NCBI GenBank assembly: GCA_030583605.1
Contig: CP129466.1
Span: forward strand, 1,619,001 to 1,683,000
Reading direction: 5' to 3'
DNA: 64,000 bases
Origin: Gammaproteobacteria bacterium
Lineage (GTDB): Bacteria > Pseudomonadota > Gammaproteobacteria > Steroidobacterales > GCA-2729495
The translations under genes and the position numbers were made by a program. Position 1 is the stretch's first letter. Every line of letters starts with the position of its first letter. Positions 26,519-35,714 of this stretch are shown piece by piece. Below the pieces are notes generated by a model that searched no databases, was not told where the DNA came from, and worked only from the letters and a program-made list of their open reading frames with translations.

Positions 26519-27514
26519 CTACGTCGCTGGCGCCACCAGCAACCGGCGTTCCCAGTTCAGGGAGCTGCCGACGATTTTCTCCAGGTCGTCATGGCATGGT
26601 GTCCACGCGAGAACTGTCCGGATCCGGTCCGCGACCGCGACCAGCTCGGGCGGATCGCCGGGCCGGCGCGGTTCTTCATGGGTCGCCAGCGCAGCGCCGC
26701 TTGCGCGCTCCACGGCGGCTAGGATCTCCCGGACGCTATATCCATGCCCGTAGCCGCAGTTCAGCGTGGTGGAACTGCCGCCGGCACGAAGGTAGTCGAG
26801 CGCCTTGATGTGGGCCGTGGCCAGGTCCTCCACGTGGATGTAGTCGCGCACGCCGGTACCGTCCGGCGTGTCGTAATCGGTGCCGAAAATAGCCACGTGG
26901 CTGCGTTTGCCGACGGCTGCCTCGCAGGCAACCTTGGTCAGCAGCGTGGCGTTACGCGTGGACTGGCCAATGCGGCCGCCCGGATCGGACCCGGCGACGT
27001 TGAAGTAACGCAGGGTGACGTGTCGTAATGGTGTGGCCCGCGACAGGTCGCGCAGCATCCACTCGGTCATCAGCTTCGACGTGCCATATGGATTGATCGG
27101 ACTCGTGGGGTCGTCCTCGTGGGCGCGGCCGCGTGGAGGAACACCGTAGACGGCCGCTGTCGACGAAAATACAAAGTGCTTCACGCCGAAGCGTTGGGCG
27201 CAGGCCAGCAGCTCCCGGCTGGCGCAGGTGTTGTTGCCGTAGTACTTGAGGGGATCGGAGACGGACTCCGGAACTACCGTATGTGCAGCGAAATGCATGA
27301 TCGTATCGACCTCGAACTCACGCAGCGCAGCCTCGACGGTGGCTCGGTCGGCAGTGTTTGCAACCACCAGGGTGCCGTGCGTGACCGCCGAGCGGAAACC
27401 AGTGCTCAGGTCGTCGACGATGACAAGCCGTTCGCCGGCCTCGCCGAGCTGGCGGACCACGTGGCTGCCGATGTAGCCAGCGCCACCGGTGATGAGAATT
27501 CCTTTTCGTTGCAT
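26519..27514 (-). CDS. galE: UDP-glucose 4-epimerase
   Basis: Interconverts UDP-glucose and UDP-galactose. The 331-residue extended SDR starts MQRKGILITGGAGYIGSHVV (NAD motif), with SSTAAVYG, the catalytic Y143/K147 in NPYGTSKLMTE, LRYFNVAGSDP, RDYIHVEDLA and LNCGYGHGYSVREI, all GalE signatures. ATG 27514 has GAGGGA upstream; the open frame runs further to 27772 without family sequence. It converges with prsR (12-base gap) and is separate from the main nucleotide-sugar cluster, though its product could feed the same polymer. Confidence 0.92.
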   Translation of the reverse strand: MQRKGILITGGAGYIGSHVVRQLGEAGERLVIVDDLSTGFRSAVTHGTLVVANTADRATVEAALREFEVDTIMHFAAHTVVPESVSDPLKYYGNNTCASRELLACAQRFGVKHFVFSSTAAVYGVPPRGRAHEDDPTSPINPYGTSKLMTEWMLRDLSRATPLRHVTLRYFNVAGSDPGGRIGQSTRNATLLTKVACEAAVGKRSHVAIFGTDYDTPDGTGVRDYIHVEDLATAHIKALDYLRAGGSSTTLNCGYGHGYSVREILAAVERASGAALATHEEPRRPGDPPELVAVADRIRTVLAWTPCHDDLEKIVGSSLNWERRLLVAPAT

Positions 27515-27716
27515 GGAGTCGGTTCCCTCGGCATAGCCCGCCGTTGCGCGATTATAGATTCTTCCATTGGCCGACGCCGGGCAGGGTCGAACAGGCTTGA
27601 CCGCTATCGTGGCGTCAGGTGAACATCCGCCGGATTCGTCCCCGGTGGGGCTGCAGGCCGCGAGACAGGGCCGACCGCCGGCACGCCAGATGCAAACAAA
27701 CCTGATACGAAGTCCG

Positions 27717-28727
27717 ATGGCTGCAGCAAACCCGCAACCACATATTTCCGTTGCGCCGATGATGAAGGTCACGGACCGGCATTGCCGTTATTTCCTGCGG
27801 ATGCTTGCGCCTGACGTGCGGCTGTACACGGAGATGCTGACCGCGCAGGCCGTGCTACGCGGCGACCGGGTCAGGTTGTTGCGGTTCGATGCGGCGGAGC
27901 ACCCGCTGGCGGTGCAGCTGGCCGGTCGCAACCCGGGGGAACTGGCCGAGGCGGCACGAGTTGCCGAGGACATGGGTTACGACGAGGTGAACCTGAACGT
28001 CGGCTGCCCCAGCGGCCGCGTGCGCGACGGCGGTTTCGGTGTCTGCCTGATGCTCGAGCCGGAAGTGGTGGCGCGTTGCGTTGCTGCTGTCCGCCACCGG
28101 GTCCAGGTGCCGGTGACCGTGAAAATCCGCACCGGGATCGACGAACACGACGGCTTCGATTTTCTCGCGCGATTTGTCGACATGGTTGCCGCAGCCGGCT
28201 GCGACATGTTCGTCGTTCATGCCCGCAAGGCGTTGTCTCGTGGTCTGTCGCCGCGGGAGAACCTGAAGGTTCCCGCCCTGCGCTACGACCTCGTTTATCG
28301 CCTCAAGGCCAGCTACCCGCATCTGCAGATCGTGATCAACGGCGGCGTCAGGACGATCAAGGAGATTGCGGCTCACCTGGGGCATGTCGACGGCGTCATG
28401 CTGGGACGCAAAGCGGCCGAGGAGCCGTATTTTCTCACGGAGATTCAGCGGACCTTCTACTCCCGGCCGGGCCGTGCGGGGCCGCCGGAGCGGGGCGAGG
28501 TTGTGGCGGAAATGGTCGATTACGCGCGTCGGGAAATGGCGAAGGGTACGCGCCTGGGGCACATCACCCGGCCGATGCTGGGCCTGTTTCACGGGGTGCC
28601 GGGTGCGCGCGACTGGCGACGGTACGTTTCGCTCTACGCCAGCCGGCAGGTGGCCCGACCCGAGGTGCTATTGGATTCCCTGGCATGCCTGCGCGGCGGC
28701 GGGCGATCACAGGCCGAGCAGGCGTAG
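27717..28727 (+). CDS. dusA: tRNA-dihydrouridine(20/20a) synthase
   Basis: Flavoenzyme that reduces uridines 20/20a in the tRNA D loop. The 336-residue protein has SVAPMMKVTDRHCRYFLRML (DusA signature), LYTEMLTAQAVLRGD, HPLAVQLAGRNP, the active-site Cys97 in VNLNVGCPSGRV, VKIRTGID, FVVHARKA, and the DusA-specific end HITRPMLGLFHGVPGARDWRRY. I chose ATG 27717; an in-frame ATG at 27690 is equally possible because neither has a clear ribosome site. It is divergent from galE. Confidence 0.93.
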   Translation: MAAANPQPHISVAPMMKVTDRHCRYFLRMLAPDVRLYTEMLTAQAVLRGDRVRLLRFDAAEHPLAVQLAGRNPGELAEAARVAEDMGYDEVNLNVGCPSGRVRDGGFGVCLMLEPEVVARCVAAVRHRVQVPVTVKIRTGIDEHDGFDFLARFVDMVAAAGCDMFVVHARKALSRGLSPRENLKVPALRYDLVYRLKASYPHLQIVINGGVRTIKEIAAHLGHVDGVMLGRKAAEEPYFLTEIQRTFYSRPGRAGPPERGEVVAEMVDYARREMAKGTRLGHITRPMLGLFHGVPGARDWRRYVSLYASRQVARPEVLLDSLACLRGGGRSQAEQA

Positions 28728-28781
28728 TTGAGCGTGGCCTGTGTGCTACGTTGGGATGGTGGTTTAGCAAAGGGAGTTGGT

Positions 28782-29612
28782 GTGGGTACGAAGATCGGGA
28801 CGGCTGGTCGAAGGCGCCGGCCGCGAATGGCGGATCGCTCGGACAAATTCGAACTCTACGAAGAGGCGGTTCATGACGCCGGGGCAGAGCTGAGATTCAT
28901 TCGACGTGCCTTCAAGGCCGTGCGCGGTCGCAGGCCATTGACGTTTCGTGAAGACTTCTCGGGCCCGGGGAGCGCCGCCTGCGAGTGGGCGCGCACCGAG
29001 CCGCGAGGTCGGGCGATTGCGGTCGATATCGAGCAGGAGGTGCTCGACTGGGGTCTCAGCCATCGGGTCGCACGCCTGCGACCGCAAGCGCGTCGGCGCG
29101 TCCGGTTGATGAACGCCAACGCCCTGACCGTGCGCACGAAGCCCGTCGATGTGATCGCGGCGTTGAACTTCAGTTACTGGGTGTTCAAGTCGCGCTCGAT
29201 GCTGCTGCGTTATTTTCGCAACGCCCGGCGGGGCCTGGGTCGGGACGGAGTGTTGGTGCTCGACGCTTTCGGCGGCTACGAGGCAGGCCGCGAGATGCAG
29301 GAAGTCACCCGGTGTCGCGGTTTCACCTACGTCTGGGAGCAGGCGTGCTTTCACCCGGTGACCGGTGACATTGAATGCCATATCCATTTCCGTTTCCGGG
29401 ATGGATCGCGAATCGACAAAGCGTTCGTGTACAAATGGCGGTTATGGACGCTCCCGGAGTTGCAGGAACTGCTGGCTGAGGCGGGATTCCGCCGGGTCAC
29501 GGTGTTCTGGGAAGGTGATGACGGCCAGGGTGGCGGGAACGGTGAATTCGCGCCAGAGACGCTGGGAGACGCGGACGCGACGTGGATTGCCTACCTCGTC
29601 GCCGAGAAGTGA
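28782..29612 (+). CDS. Class I SAM-dependent methyltransferase, substrate unknown
   Basis: A 276-residue protein with a Rossmann-type methyltransferase fold: the SAM loop REDFSGPGSAACEWA, the acidic residue ending strand 2 in AIAVDIE, the motif ALNFSYWVF, and a C-terminal strand region LLAEAGFRRVTVFWEG. The N-terminus DKFELYEEAVHDAGAELRF recalls a family of uncharacterised methyltransferases. I chose GTG 28782 because AAAGGGAG lies five bases upstream; ATG 28827 is the next option and TTG 28728 directly abuts the dusA stop. Its position behind dusA hints at an RNA-related job, but that is inference. Confidence 0.75.
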   Translation: MGTKIGTAGRRRRPRMADRSDKFELYEEAVHDAGAELRFIRRAFKAVRGRRPLTFREDFSGPGSAACEWARTEPRGRAIAVDIEQEVLDWGLSHRVARLRPQARRRVRLMNANALTVRTKPVDVIAALNFSYWVFKSRSMLLRYFRNARRGLGRDGVLVLDAFGGYEAGREMQEVTRCRGFTYVWEQACFHPVTGDIECHIHFRFRDGSRIDKAFVYKWRLWTLPELQELLAEAGFRRVTVFWEGDDGQGGGNGEFAPETLGDADATWIAYLVAEK

Positions 29613-29666
29613 TTTTCGGTATTGACCGTCGGTAATACTGTTCTAATTCATGAAGGTCCATCGAAT

Positions 29667-29695
29667 TTCTGTAGTCGCTCCTTGGCGTATATAAT
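29667..29695 (+). promoter_or_regulatory. Candidate promoter of the cyclase-FHA gene
   Basis: A perfect TATAAT at 29690-29695 with a weak -35 (TTCTGT, 29667-29672; 17-base spacer), 39 bases before the GTG start at 29734. An interrupted dyad (GTATT-G-ACCG-T-CGGT-AATAC, 29619-29638) lies 50 bases upstream and could be an operator. Confidence 0.5.
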
Positions 29696-29733
29696 GCCCA
29701 CGGCGTTTTACATATTCTGCTGACGAGAGCGCT

Positions 29734-30645
29734 GTGACAGACGGTGAAGGCAAAGCGGTCGCCATCCTTTTTGCAGACGTCGTGGGCAGCACCCATTTAT
29801 ACGAAGCACTGGGTGATGAGCGTGCGCGCGATACCGTCCAGCATTGCCTGAAGATCATGCGCGAGGCGACCGAGCAGTTTGGCGGCACGGTCATCAAGAC
29901 CATGGGCGACGAGGTGATGGCAACGTTTCCCTCGGCGGATGACGCCATGAATGCCGGCAGCCAGATGCAGAAGCGCATCAGCACGAATAGCCAGTTGGGT
30001 ACGTCCGGAACGCACGTCGCCATTCGTATCGGTTGCCACTTCGGGCCGGTTGTCGCTGAAGACCGGGATATATTCGGTGCGGCCGTTCATACCGCCAACC
30101 GAATGACGTCCCAGGCCAAAGCCGGGCAGATTCTTACCACCGCCGTGACAGTCCAGCAGCTGAGTGGCGAATGGCGGGCGCTCGCGCGGCAGATCGATGT
30201 GGCGACCGTAAAAGGTCAGACGGGGGAGATGGCGCTGTTCGAGGTGCTTTGGCAACCGGAGGAAGCGACCAGCATGCTCCCGTCGATCAGCTGGCGGGCG
30301 CAGGAACAGTCCGCCGGCGCCAGGTTGCGCCTGCGGTTCCGCGGGCAGGAACTCGTTCTCGGTGAAGACAGCCGGACGGCAGCCAGCATGGGGCGGGCGG
30401 ACGAGAATGACGTCGTGATCAAGGGCAACCTGATTTCCAGGGTGCACGCCCGTATCGACCTGCGCAAGAACCGCTTTGTGCTCATCGACGAGAGCACCAA
30501 CGGCACGTTCATCCAGCGTGACGACGGCGAGGAGGTTTACGTGCGTCGCGACAGCGCGGAACTTACCGGAAGCGGCGTCATTGGCATGGGGAGGGTGGCG
30601 GCGCGAGGCACGCCGCTCGCCATAGAGTACAGCTTCGAGGACTAG
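29734..30645 (+). CDS. Class III adenylate cyclase fused to an FHA domain
   Basis: Predicted soluble cAMP-forming enzyme, 303 residues. The cyclase homology domain (1-170) has the metal ligands D15 (AILFADVVGST) and D59 (TMGDEVMATF), adenine-selecting K55 and D112 (RDIFGAAVH), and the transition-state pair N122/R123 (TANRMTSQA), so it should be active on ATP. The C-terminal FHA domain (about 205-300) keeps SMGRADENDVVI, ISRVHARIDL and DESTNGTFI, so it can bind phosphothreonine peptides. Start GTG 29734 is preceded by GACGAGAG. The cyclase-FHA arrangement implies control of cAMP synthesis by Ser/Thr phosphorylation; no kinase is in the window. It converges with pckG. Confidence 0.9.
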   Translation: MTDGEGKAVAILFADVVGSTHLYEALGDERARDTVQHCLKIMREATEQFGGTVIKTMGDEVMATFPSADDAMNAGSQMQKRISTNSQLGTSGTHVAIRIGCHFGPVVAEDRDIFGAAVHTANRMTSQAKAGQILTTAVTVQQLSGEWRALARQIDVATVKGQTGEMALFEVLWQPEEATSMLPSISWRAQEQSAGARLRLRFRGQELVLGEDSRTAASMGRADENDVVIKGNLISRVHARIDLRKNRFVLIDESTNGTFIQRDDGEEVYVRRDSAELTGSGVIGMGRVAARGTPLAIEYSFED

Positions 30646-30668
30646 GCTCGTTCCGGAAAGCCCGTCCG

Positions 30669-32411
30669 TCAGCGCAGGGAGCCGAGCACCCGGCGATGCT
30701 CGTCGAGCAGTTCCGCGGGAACCCGTTCCCCGAACTTGCCGAAGTACTCCGCAATCTCCGCCATTTCCCGACGCCAGCTGGCCACATCGACGCCAAGCAG
30801 CGAATCGACGACGCCGGTATCGATATCCAGGCCCTGCAGGTGCAGATCATCCGGTCGGGGCAAAAATCCGATGGCCGTTTCCCGCGCGCCGGCACGCCCC
30901 GCGCAGCGATCGATGATCCAGCGAAGAACGCGGATGTTTTCTCCGAACCCGGGCCAGAGGAAATTCCCCCGGTCGTCCTGGCGAAACCAGTTCACATGGA
31001 AAATCTGCGGCAGTTTCGCGGACCGATCGCCGAAGCTCAGCCAGTGCTTCCAGTAGTCGGCGAAGTTGTAACCGCAGAAAGGCTGCATGGCCATCGGGTC
31101 ACGCCGGGTGACGCCCACGGCCCCGACAGCCGCTGCTGTGGTTTCCGACGCTACCGACGCCCCGATGAGTACGCCATGGCGCCAGCTCGTGGCCTGGTAA
31201 ACCAGGGGCGCCAGTTCGCGCCGCCGTCCGCCGAAAATGATCGCGCTGATCGGCACTCCGGCCGCGTCGTCGGCCAGCGGGGAGTAACCGGGATTCTGGC
31301 GGGCCGTAACCGTGAACCTCGAGTTTGGATGCGCGGCAGCGCCGTTCGCCTTCTTGTACGGACGTCCCTGCCAGTCGATTGCAGGTTCCTCCTTATCCTT
31401 GCCTTCCCACCACGGTTCGTTCGTCGCTGTGAGGGCGACGTTGGTGAAGATCGTGTCGTGCCGGATCATCTCGAAAGCGTTGCGGTTCGTTTTCGGGTTC
31501 GTGCCCGGCACGACGCCGAAGTAGCCCGACTCGGGGTTGATGGCCCGCAACTGTCCATTGTTGTCCAGATGCAGCCAGGCAATATCGTCACCCAGCGTGC
31601 GCACCTTCCAGCCAGGCTGCGAAGCCGGGGGGATGAGCATCGCGAGGTTGGTTTTGCCGCATGCCGACGGAAAGGCTGCCGCAAGGTAATGACGCTCGCC
31701 CTCGGGGCTCTCGATTTCCACGATGAGCATATGTTCGGCGAGCCATCCTTCCTGGCGCGCCTGCCAGCTCGCGATGCGCAGCGCATGGCATTTCTTGCCG
31801 AGCAGCGCATTTCCGCCGTATCCGGAGCCGATGCTCTGGATGAGCAATTCATGCGGAAAATGCATGATGAAGCGTCTGTCCGGGTTCAGGTCGCCGGTGG
31901 AGTGCAGTCCGCGCACGAAGGAGCCCTCGCGCTCGATCCGCCGGAGAGCCGGCGTCCCCATGCGGGTCATCAGGTTCATGTTGACGACGACATAGGGACT
32001 GTCCGTGATCTCGACGCCGCAGCGTGCATACGGCGAATCGATCGGCCCCATGCAATAGGGAATCACGTAGAGCGTGCGACCACGCATGCAGCCCTCGAAG
32101 AGGGCATCCATCTTGCGATGGGCCTCGGCCGGCGCCATCCAGTGGTTGTTCGGGCCGGCATCCTCCTTGCTCGGCGGACAGACAAACGTCAGGTGTTCCA
32201 CCCGGGCAACGTCAGTCGGGTCTGATCGATGCAGGTAGCAGTTCGGGTAGGTGGTCGAATTCAGCTGCAGCAGATCGCCCCGCTGGAGCATCAATTCGAC
32301 GAGGGATGTGTACTCGCGCTGGCTGCCGTCGCACCAGTGGATCTGGTCCGGCTTGGTCAAGGCAGCGGTGTCTTCAACCCACTTTCGAAGGGTCTGGTTC
32401 GTCGTGCTCAT
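30669..32411 (-). CDS. pckG: Phosphoenolpyruvate carboxykinase (GTP)
   Basis: Converts oxaloacetate and GTP to PEP, the first step of gluconeogenesis. The 580-residue protein has the GTP-PEPCK marks: RTLYVIPYCMGP, GSGYGGNALLGKKC, the hypersensitive Cys in the P-loop AAFPSACGKTNLAML, TLGDDIAWLH, and FIVNWFR-like sequence IFHVNWFRQDD. It lacks the sequence pattern of the ATP-type enzyme of enterobacteria. The start at 32411 gives MSTTNQTLRKWVEDTA. It is divergent from the helicase gene, with both promoters in 141 bases. Confidence 0.95.
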   Translation of the reverse strand: MSTTNQTLRKWVEDTAALTKPDQIHWCDGSQREYTSLVELMLQRGDLLQLNSTTYPNCYLHRSDPTDVARVEHLTFVCPPSKEDAGPNNHWMAPAEAHRKMDALFEGCMRGRTLYVIPYCMGPIDSPYARCGVEITDSPYVVVNMNLMTRMGTPALRRIEREGSFVRGLHSTGDLNPDRRFIMHFPHELLIQSIGSGYGGNALLGKKCHALRIASWQARQEGWLAEHMLIVEIESPEGERHYLAAAFPSACGKTNLAMLIPPASQPGWKVRTLGDDIAWLHLDNNGQLRAINPESGYFGVVPGTNPKTNRNAFEMIRHDTIFTNVALTATNEPWWEGKDKEEPAIDWQGRPYKKANGAAAHPNSRFTVTARQNPGYSPLADDAAGVPISAIIFGGRRRELAPLVYQATSWRHGVLIGASVASETTAAAVGAVGVTRRDPMAMQPFCGYNFADYWKHWLSFGDRSAKLPQIFHVNWFRQDDRGNFLWPGFGENIRVLRWIIDRCAGRAGARETAIGFLPRPDDLHLQGLDIDTGVVDSLLGVDVASWRREMAEIAEYFGKFGERVPAELLDEHRRVLGSLR

Positions 32412-32482
32412 TCGAAGTCCTTGGGCGATCAGGGGCGTGGTACGGTCCGGTCTGTTGCCGGCTCGTGTCTGCCGAAACCAAT

Positions 32483-32488
32483 ATTATA
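32483..32488 (-). promoter_or_regulatory. Candidate -10 of the pckG promoter
   Basis: Read on the minus strand this is a perfect TATAAT, 71 bases before the pckG start. The best -35 match (CTGTCG, spacer about 16-17) is poor, so an activator may be needed. The same AT-rich spot offers TATTAT on the plus strand for the divergent helicase gene. Confidence 0.45.
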
Positions 32489-32552
32489 CGGACACGCCGG
32501 CCGACGACAGCCCTGCGGCCCGAGCGTCGTCCTGTTACGGTCTGTCAGGCTG

Positions 32553-34484
32553 ATGTCAGATTTGCTGGAACATATCGAAGAGTTTTTCGACACGGGCGGG
32601 CCGCTCGACGGTGAGCTGCGTGCATTTGCTCCCCGGCCTGCGCAGATGATGATGGCCAGGGTGGTTGCCGATGCGATGGCGGGTGGCAGGCATCTTGCGG
32701 TCGAGGCGGGCGCCGGCACCGGCAAGACGCTGGCGTATCTTGTCCCGGCGCTTCTTTCCGGCCGGAAAGTGATCATTGCAACCGCGACCAGGACACTGCA
32801 GGACCAGTTGTTCCATCGCGATCTGCCACTGCTCGATCGGGCCATCGGTCGTCCGGCGAAGGTCGCCCAGCTGAAGGGGCGGTCGAACTATCTGTGTGTC
32901 CAACGCCTGGCGCGCGCCTGCGAGCAACCGAGCCGGCGTGGCTTCGATCTGCGGCGTGACCTCGAGCGGGTGACGGAATGGTCCCGTAGCACCCACTACG
33001 GCGACATCGGCGAAGTGCAGGGCGTGGAAGAGGGATCCGATGCCTGGCCGCTGGTTACGTCGACTGCCGAGAACTGCCTTGGATACCGGTGCCCGGACGT
33101 CGAGCGTTGCCATGTGCTCGCCGCCCGCAAGCGCGCTCTGGAGTCTGATCTTGCCGTTGTGAATCACCATCTGCTGTTGGCGGATCTGGCTCTCCAGGAC
33201 GACGGGTTCGGGCGTCTGCTGCCAGGCGCCGAGGTGGTCATCGTGGACGAGGCGCACCGTTTCCCGGAGACGGCCCATGCTCTTTTCGATGTGACCCTCA
33301 GCGCACGCCAGGCCGATGAGCTGGCCGCGGACTCCGTGCTTGAGGCCCAGCTGGTAGGCGCTGCAGACGAGCGGATGCGACTGATCACCGCCAACCTGGC
33401 CACGGCCCTGCGTGGCATGGCACCGGCAGTGCGGGGGAACGGCGACGCCGTCGAGCTGCGCGAAGCGCCGGAACAGTTTGTCGCCGCGTTCGATGCGGCT
33501 CGCACTGCCGTCGATGAACTGCGCGAATGGCTGGCGGAGCACGCTGAGTTGAGCGCGGGTCTGGCCCGGTGTCGCGAACGTGCAGAACTGATGTCGGCGA
33601 CCGCCGCACGCGTGGCTGCATCCGAGGACGGATCAGACCTGTGCTGGGTCCAGGCGGTTCGCGGCCACATCGCGATCCACCTGACGCCGATCGATGCCTC
33701 AGCGCAGCTGCGCGGCCTGATGCAGACTCAGGCATTCACCTGGATCTTCACCTCGGCGACTCTCGCCATCAGCGATGACTTTTCTTTTTTCACCAGCCGC
33801 GTCGGAGTCTCGCCGCTGGACACCTGCCGCATCGACAGTCCCTTCGACTACCGCGACTGCGCGCGACTCTTTCTGCCCCGGGGCCTCCCGACGCCTGATT
33901 CCCCGGGTTTCATCAACGCGGTCGTTGGCGCGCTCGATCCCTTGTTGAAGGAGAGTGAAGGGCGCGCCTTCCTGCTGTTCACCAGTCGCCGCGCGCTGGA
34001 GCAGGCGGCAGCGCAATTCGCGGAACGCAACCACGGGTACACGCTGCTCGTGCAGGGTCGGGCGTCGCGCTCCCGGTTGCTTGACGAGTTTGTCAGGGTG
34101 CCGAAAGCCGTTCTGCTCGGAACGGCCACGTTCTGGGAGGGCGTCGATATCCGTGGGCCTGCCCTGGTCGTGGTGGCCATAGACCGCCTGCCGTTCGCGT
34201 CGCCGGGTGATCCCTTCATGCAGGCACGTCTCGAGTTGGTGCGGCGCAGGGGCGGGGATCCGTTCCGTGATTTTCAGCTGCCGCAGGCCGTGCTTGCCTT
34301 GCGTCAGGGCGTCGGTCGCCTGATTCGCGGCCATGACGACTATGGTGTCGTAGTCATTTGCGATCCGCGCCTGAGGACGCGCGGATACGGTCGCGTCTTC
34401 CTCTCTAGTCTGCCACCCATTCCGGTGGTCGAGAGCATCGACGAGGCTGGCGCGTTCCTGGCGAGCCGTGAGGGCCGGGGATGA
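32553..34484 (+). CDS. DinG/YoaA-family iron-sulfur ATP-dependent DNA helicase
   Basis: A 643-residue XPD-like superfamily 2 helicase, close in length to E. coli YoaA. Walker A is EAGAGTGKTLAYLVPALL (51 onward), the four iron-sulfur Cys are C115, C175, C180 and C186 (NYLCVQ, NCLGYRCPDVERC), the DEAH box is VIVDEAHRF (232-235), and the C-terminal motif VI is QGVGRLIRG. ATG 32553 gives the family start MSDLLEHIEEFF; the frame is open from 32229 but antisense to pckG. It overlaps tsaB by four bases. Likely role is replication or repair of structured DNA. YoaA versus DinG cannot be settled by eye. Confidence 0.9.
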   Translation: MSDLLEHIEEFFDTGGPLDGELRAFAPRPAQMMMARVVADAMAGGRHLAVEAGAGTGKTLAYLVPALLSGRKVIIATATRTLQDQLFHRDLPLLDRAIGRPAKVAQLKGRSNYLCVQRLARACEQPSRRGFDLRRDLERVTEWSRSTHYGDIGEVQGVEEGSDAWPLVTSTAENCLGYRCPDVERCHVLAARKRALESDLAVVNHHLLLADLALQDDGFGRLLPGAEVVIVDEAHRFPETAHALFDVTLSARQADELAADSVLEAQLVGAADERMRLITANLATALRGMAPAVRGNGDAVELREAPEQFVAAFDAARTAVDELREWLAEHAELSAGLARCRERAELMSATAARVAASEDGSDLCWVQAVRGHIAIHLTPIDASAQLRGLMQTQAFTWIFTSATLAISDDFSFFTSRVGVSPLDTCRIDSPFDYRDCARLFLPRGLPTPDSPGFINAVVGALDPLLKESEGRAFLLFTSRRALEQAAAQFAERNHGYTLLVQGRASRSRLLDEFVRVPKAVLLGTATFWEGVDIRGPALVVVAIDRLPFASPGDPFMQARLELVRRRGGDPFRDFQLPQAVLALRQGVGRLIRGHDDYGVVVICDPRLRTRGYGRVFLSSLPPIPVVESIDEAGAFLASREGRG

Positions 34485-35164
34485 AGCCTCCCTGTGCAAT
34501 TGCGCTCGAGGCATCGACAGACCGGCTAGGCATCGCAGCGCGCGCTCCCGCCGGAGTCGTCTGCTGGGAAACCGAGCCTGCCCGTGACGAGTCGCCGCGA
34601 ATCTTTCAACATTGCGAGCGCTTGCTGGCGCAGGTTGGCGGGAGTATCGCGGCGCTGGATTTTGTCGCGTTCGGTTGCGGTCCAGGCAGTTTTACCGGCG
34701 TGCGGATCGCTGCGGCCGCGGCGCAGGCGCTGGCATTTGCCAGGGGGATTCCGGTCTGCCGCATATCGAGTTTCCGGGTGCTGGCGAGCGGTGTCGCGCG
34801 GCGCTTCGGGCCAGGCTGCTTCGGCATCAGCTTCGATGCGCGACGGCAGCGCGCCTACCTCGGCCTGTATCAGGTCGACGCCAGCGGTTCCATCAGCATC
34901 GGTTCGGCTGATGCGCTGATTGACCCCAGCTCATTCGAACTGCCGGGCGACGCACCATTTGTGGCCGTCGGTGAAGGATGGCAGGCTTATCCGCAATTGC
35001 TTGCACGACATCGCGCGAGAGTCCTGAGCATCGAGGCAAGCCTCAAGCCCTCCGCCCGGGATCTTATTGGTCTCGCCGAGTCGGACTTTTTCGCCGGGCG
35101 AACCGTTGCGGCCGCGCAGGCATTGCCGGAGTATCTGGGGCAGCGACCGGCAGAACAGCTCTGA
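34481..35164 (+). CDS. tsaB: tRNA N6-threonylcarbamoyladenosine biosynthesis protein TsaB
   Basis: Partner of TsaD in making t6A37 in ANN-decoding tRNAs. The 227-residue protein starts CAIALEASTDRLGIA, has the signature FGCGPGSFTGVRIAAAAAQALAF and DARRQRAYLGLY, as in YeaZ/TsaB. The start overlaps the helicase stop (ATGA, 34481-34484), implying coupling. The first strand has ALEAST where E. coli has LDTST, a small departure in the degenerate ASKHA nucleotide site. Also found next to yoaA-like helicase genes in E. coli. Confidence 0.92.
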   Translation: MKPPCAIALEASTDRLGIAARAPAGVVCWETEPARDESPRIFQHCERLLAQVGGSIAALDFVAFGCGPGSFTGVRIAAAAAQALAFARGIPVCRISSFRVLASGVARRFGPGCFGISFDARRQRAYLGLYQVDASGSISIGSADALIDPSSFELPGDAPFVAVGEGWQAYPQLLARHRARVLSIEASLKPSARDLIGLAESDFFAGRTVAAAQALPEYLGQRPAEQL

Positions 35165-35195
35165 TCTGTCTACGAAACAGTGGAATCAAACATCG

Positions 35196-35684
35196 ATGTA
35201 CATGCATCCGCGTCTGGGTAATCTGCTGGGGTTCCTGGCGTGCCTCGCCCTCATGGGCTACGCGCTGTATGCGCAGCACGTCCTCGGGCTCGATCCCTGC
35301 CCGCTGTGTATCTTCCAGCGTATCGCTGTAATCGGCATGGGCCTGGCATTCGGCCTGGCGGCATTGCAGGGGCCCGGGCCCGGCGGGCGGCGGGTCTATG
35401 CGCTCCTGATCACGGCGGTGGCATTGGCCGGGGCGGGTGTGTCCGCGCGGCACCTGTGGTTGCAGAGCCTGCCGCCGGAGCGGGTTCCGGCCTGTGGGCC
35501 CGGGCTCGACTACATGCTCGAGACCTTTCCGTTTACGGACATGCTCCAGACGGTGCTGTCGGGTTCCGGCGAGTGCGCGAAAGTCGACTGGTACCTGCTC
35601 GGGATTGCGATGCCCGGATGGGTGTTGATCAGCGTGGTCGCGCTCGGACTCTGGGGGATCTGGAACAACTGGCGGCGAGCGTAG
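35196..35684 (+). CDS. dsbB: Disulfide bond formation protein B
   Basis: Inner-membrane quinone reductase that reoxidises DsbA. The 162-residue protein has four membrane helices (about 8-28, 43-60, 67-85, 133-158) and the two periplasmic Cys pairs: C35-P-L-C38 in DPCPLCIFQR, and C100 with C127 in the second loop. ATG 35196 is used; ATG 35202 is only two codons further. No dsbA is in the window. It converges with dapE. Confidence 0.93.
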   Translation: MYMHPRLGNLLGFLACLALMGYALYAQHVLGLDPCPLCIFQRIAVIGMGLAFGLAALQGPGPGGRRVYALLITAVALAGAGVSARHLWLQSLPPERVPACGPGLDYMLETFPFTDMLQTVLSGSGECAKVDWYLLGIAMPGWVLISVVALGLWGIWNNWRRA

Positions 35685-35714
35685 CGAATCGAGCGCAGGC
35701 GCCGGATGCCCGGT

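Noticed and set aside
30696..32225. A 509-codon plus-strand frame inside pckG
   Set aside because: Antisense shadow; pckG has all catalytic motifs on the minus strand.
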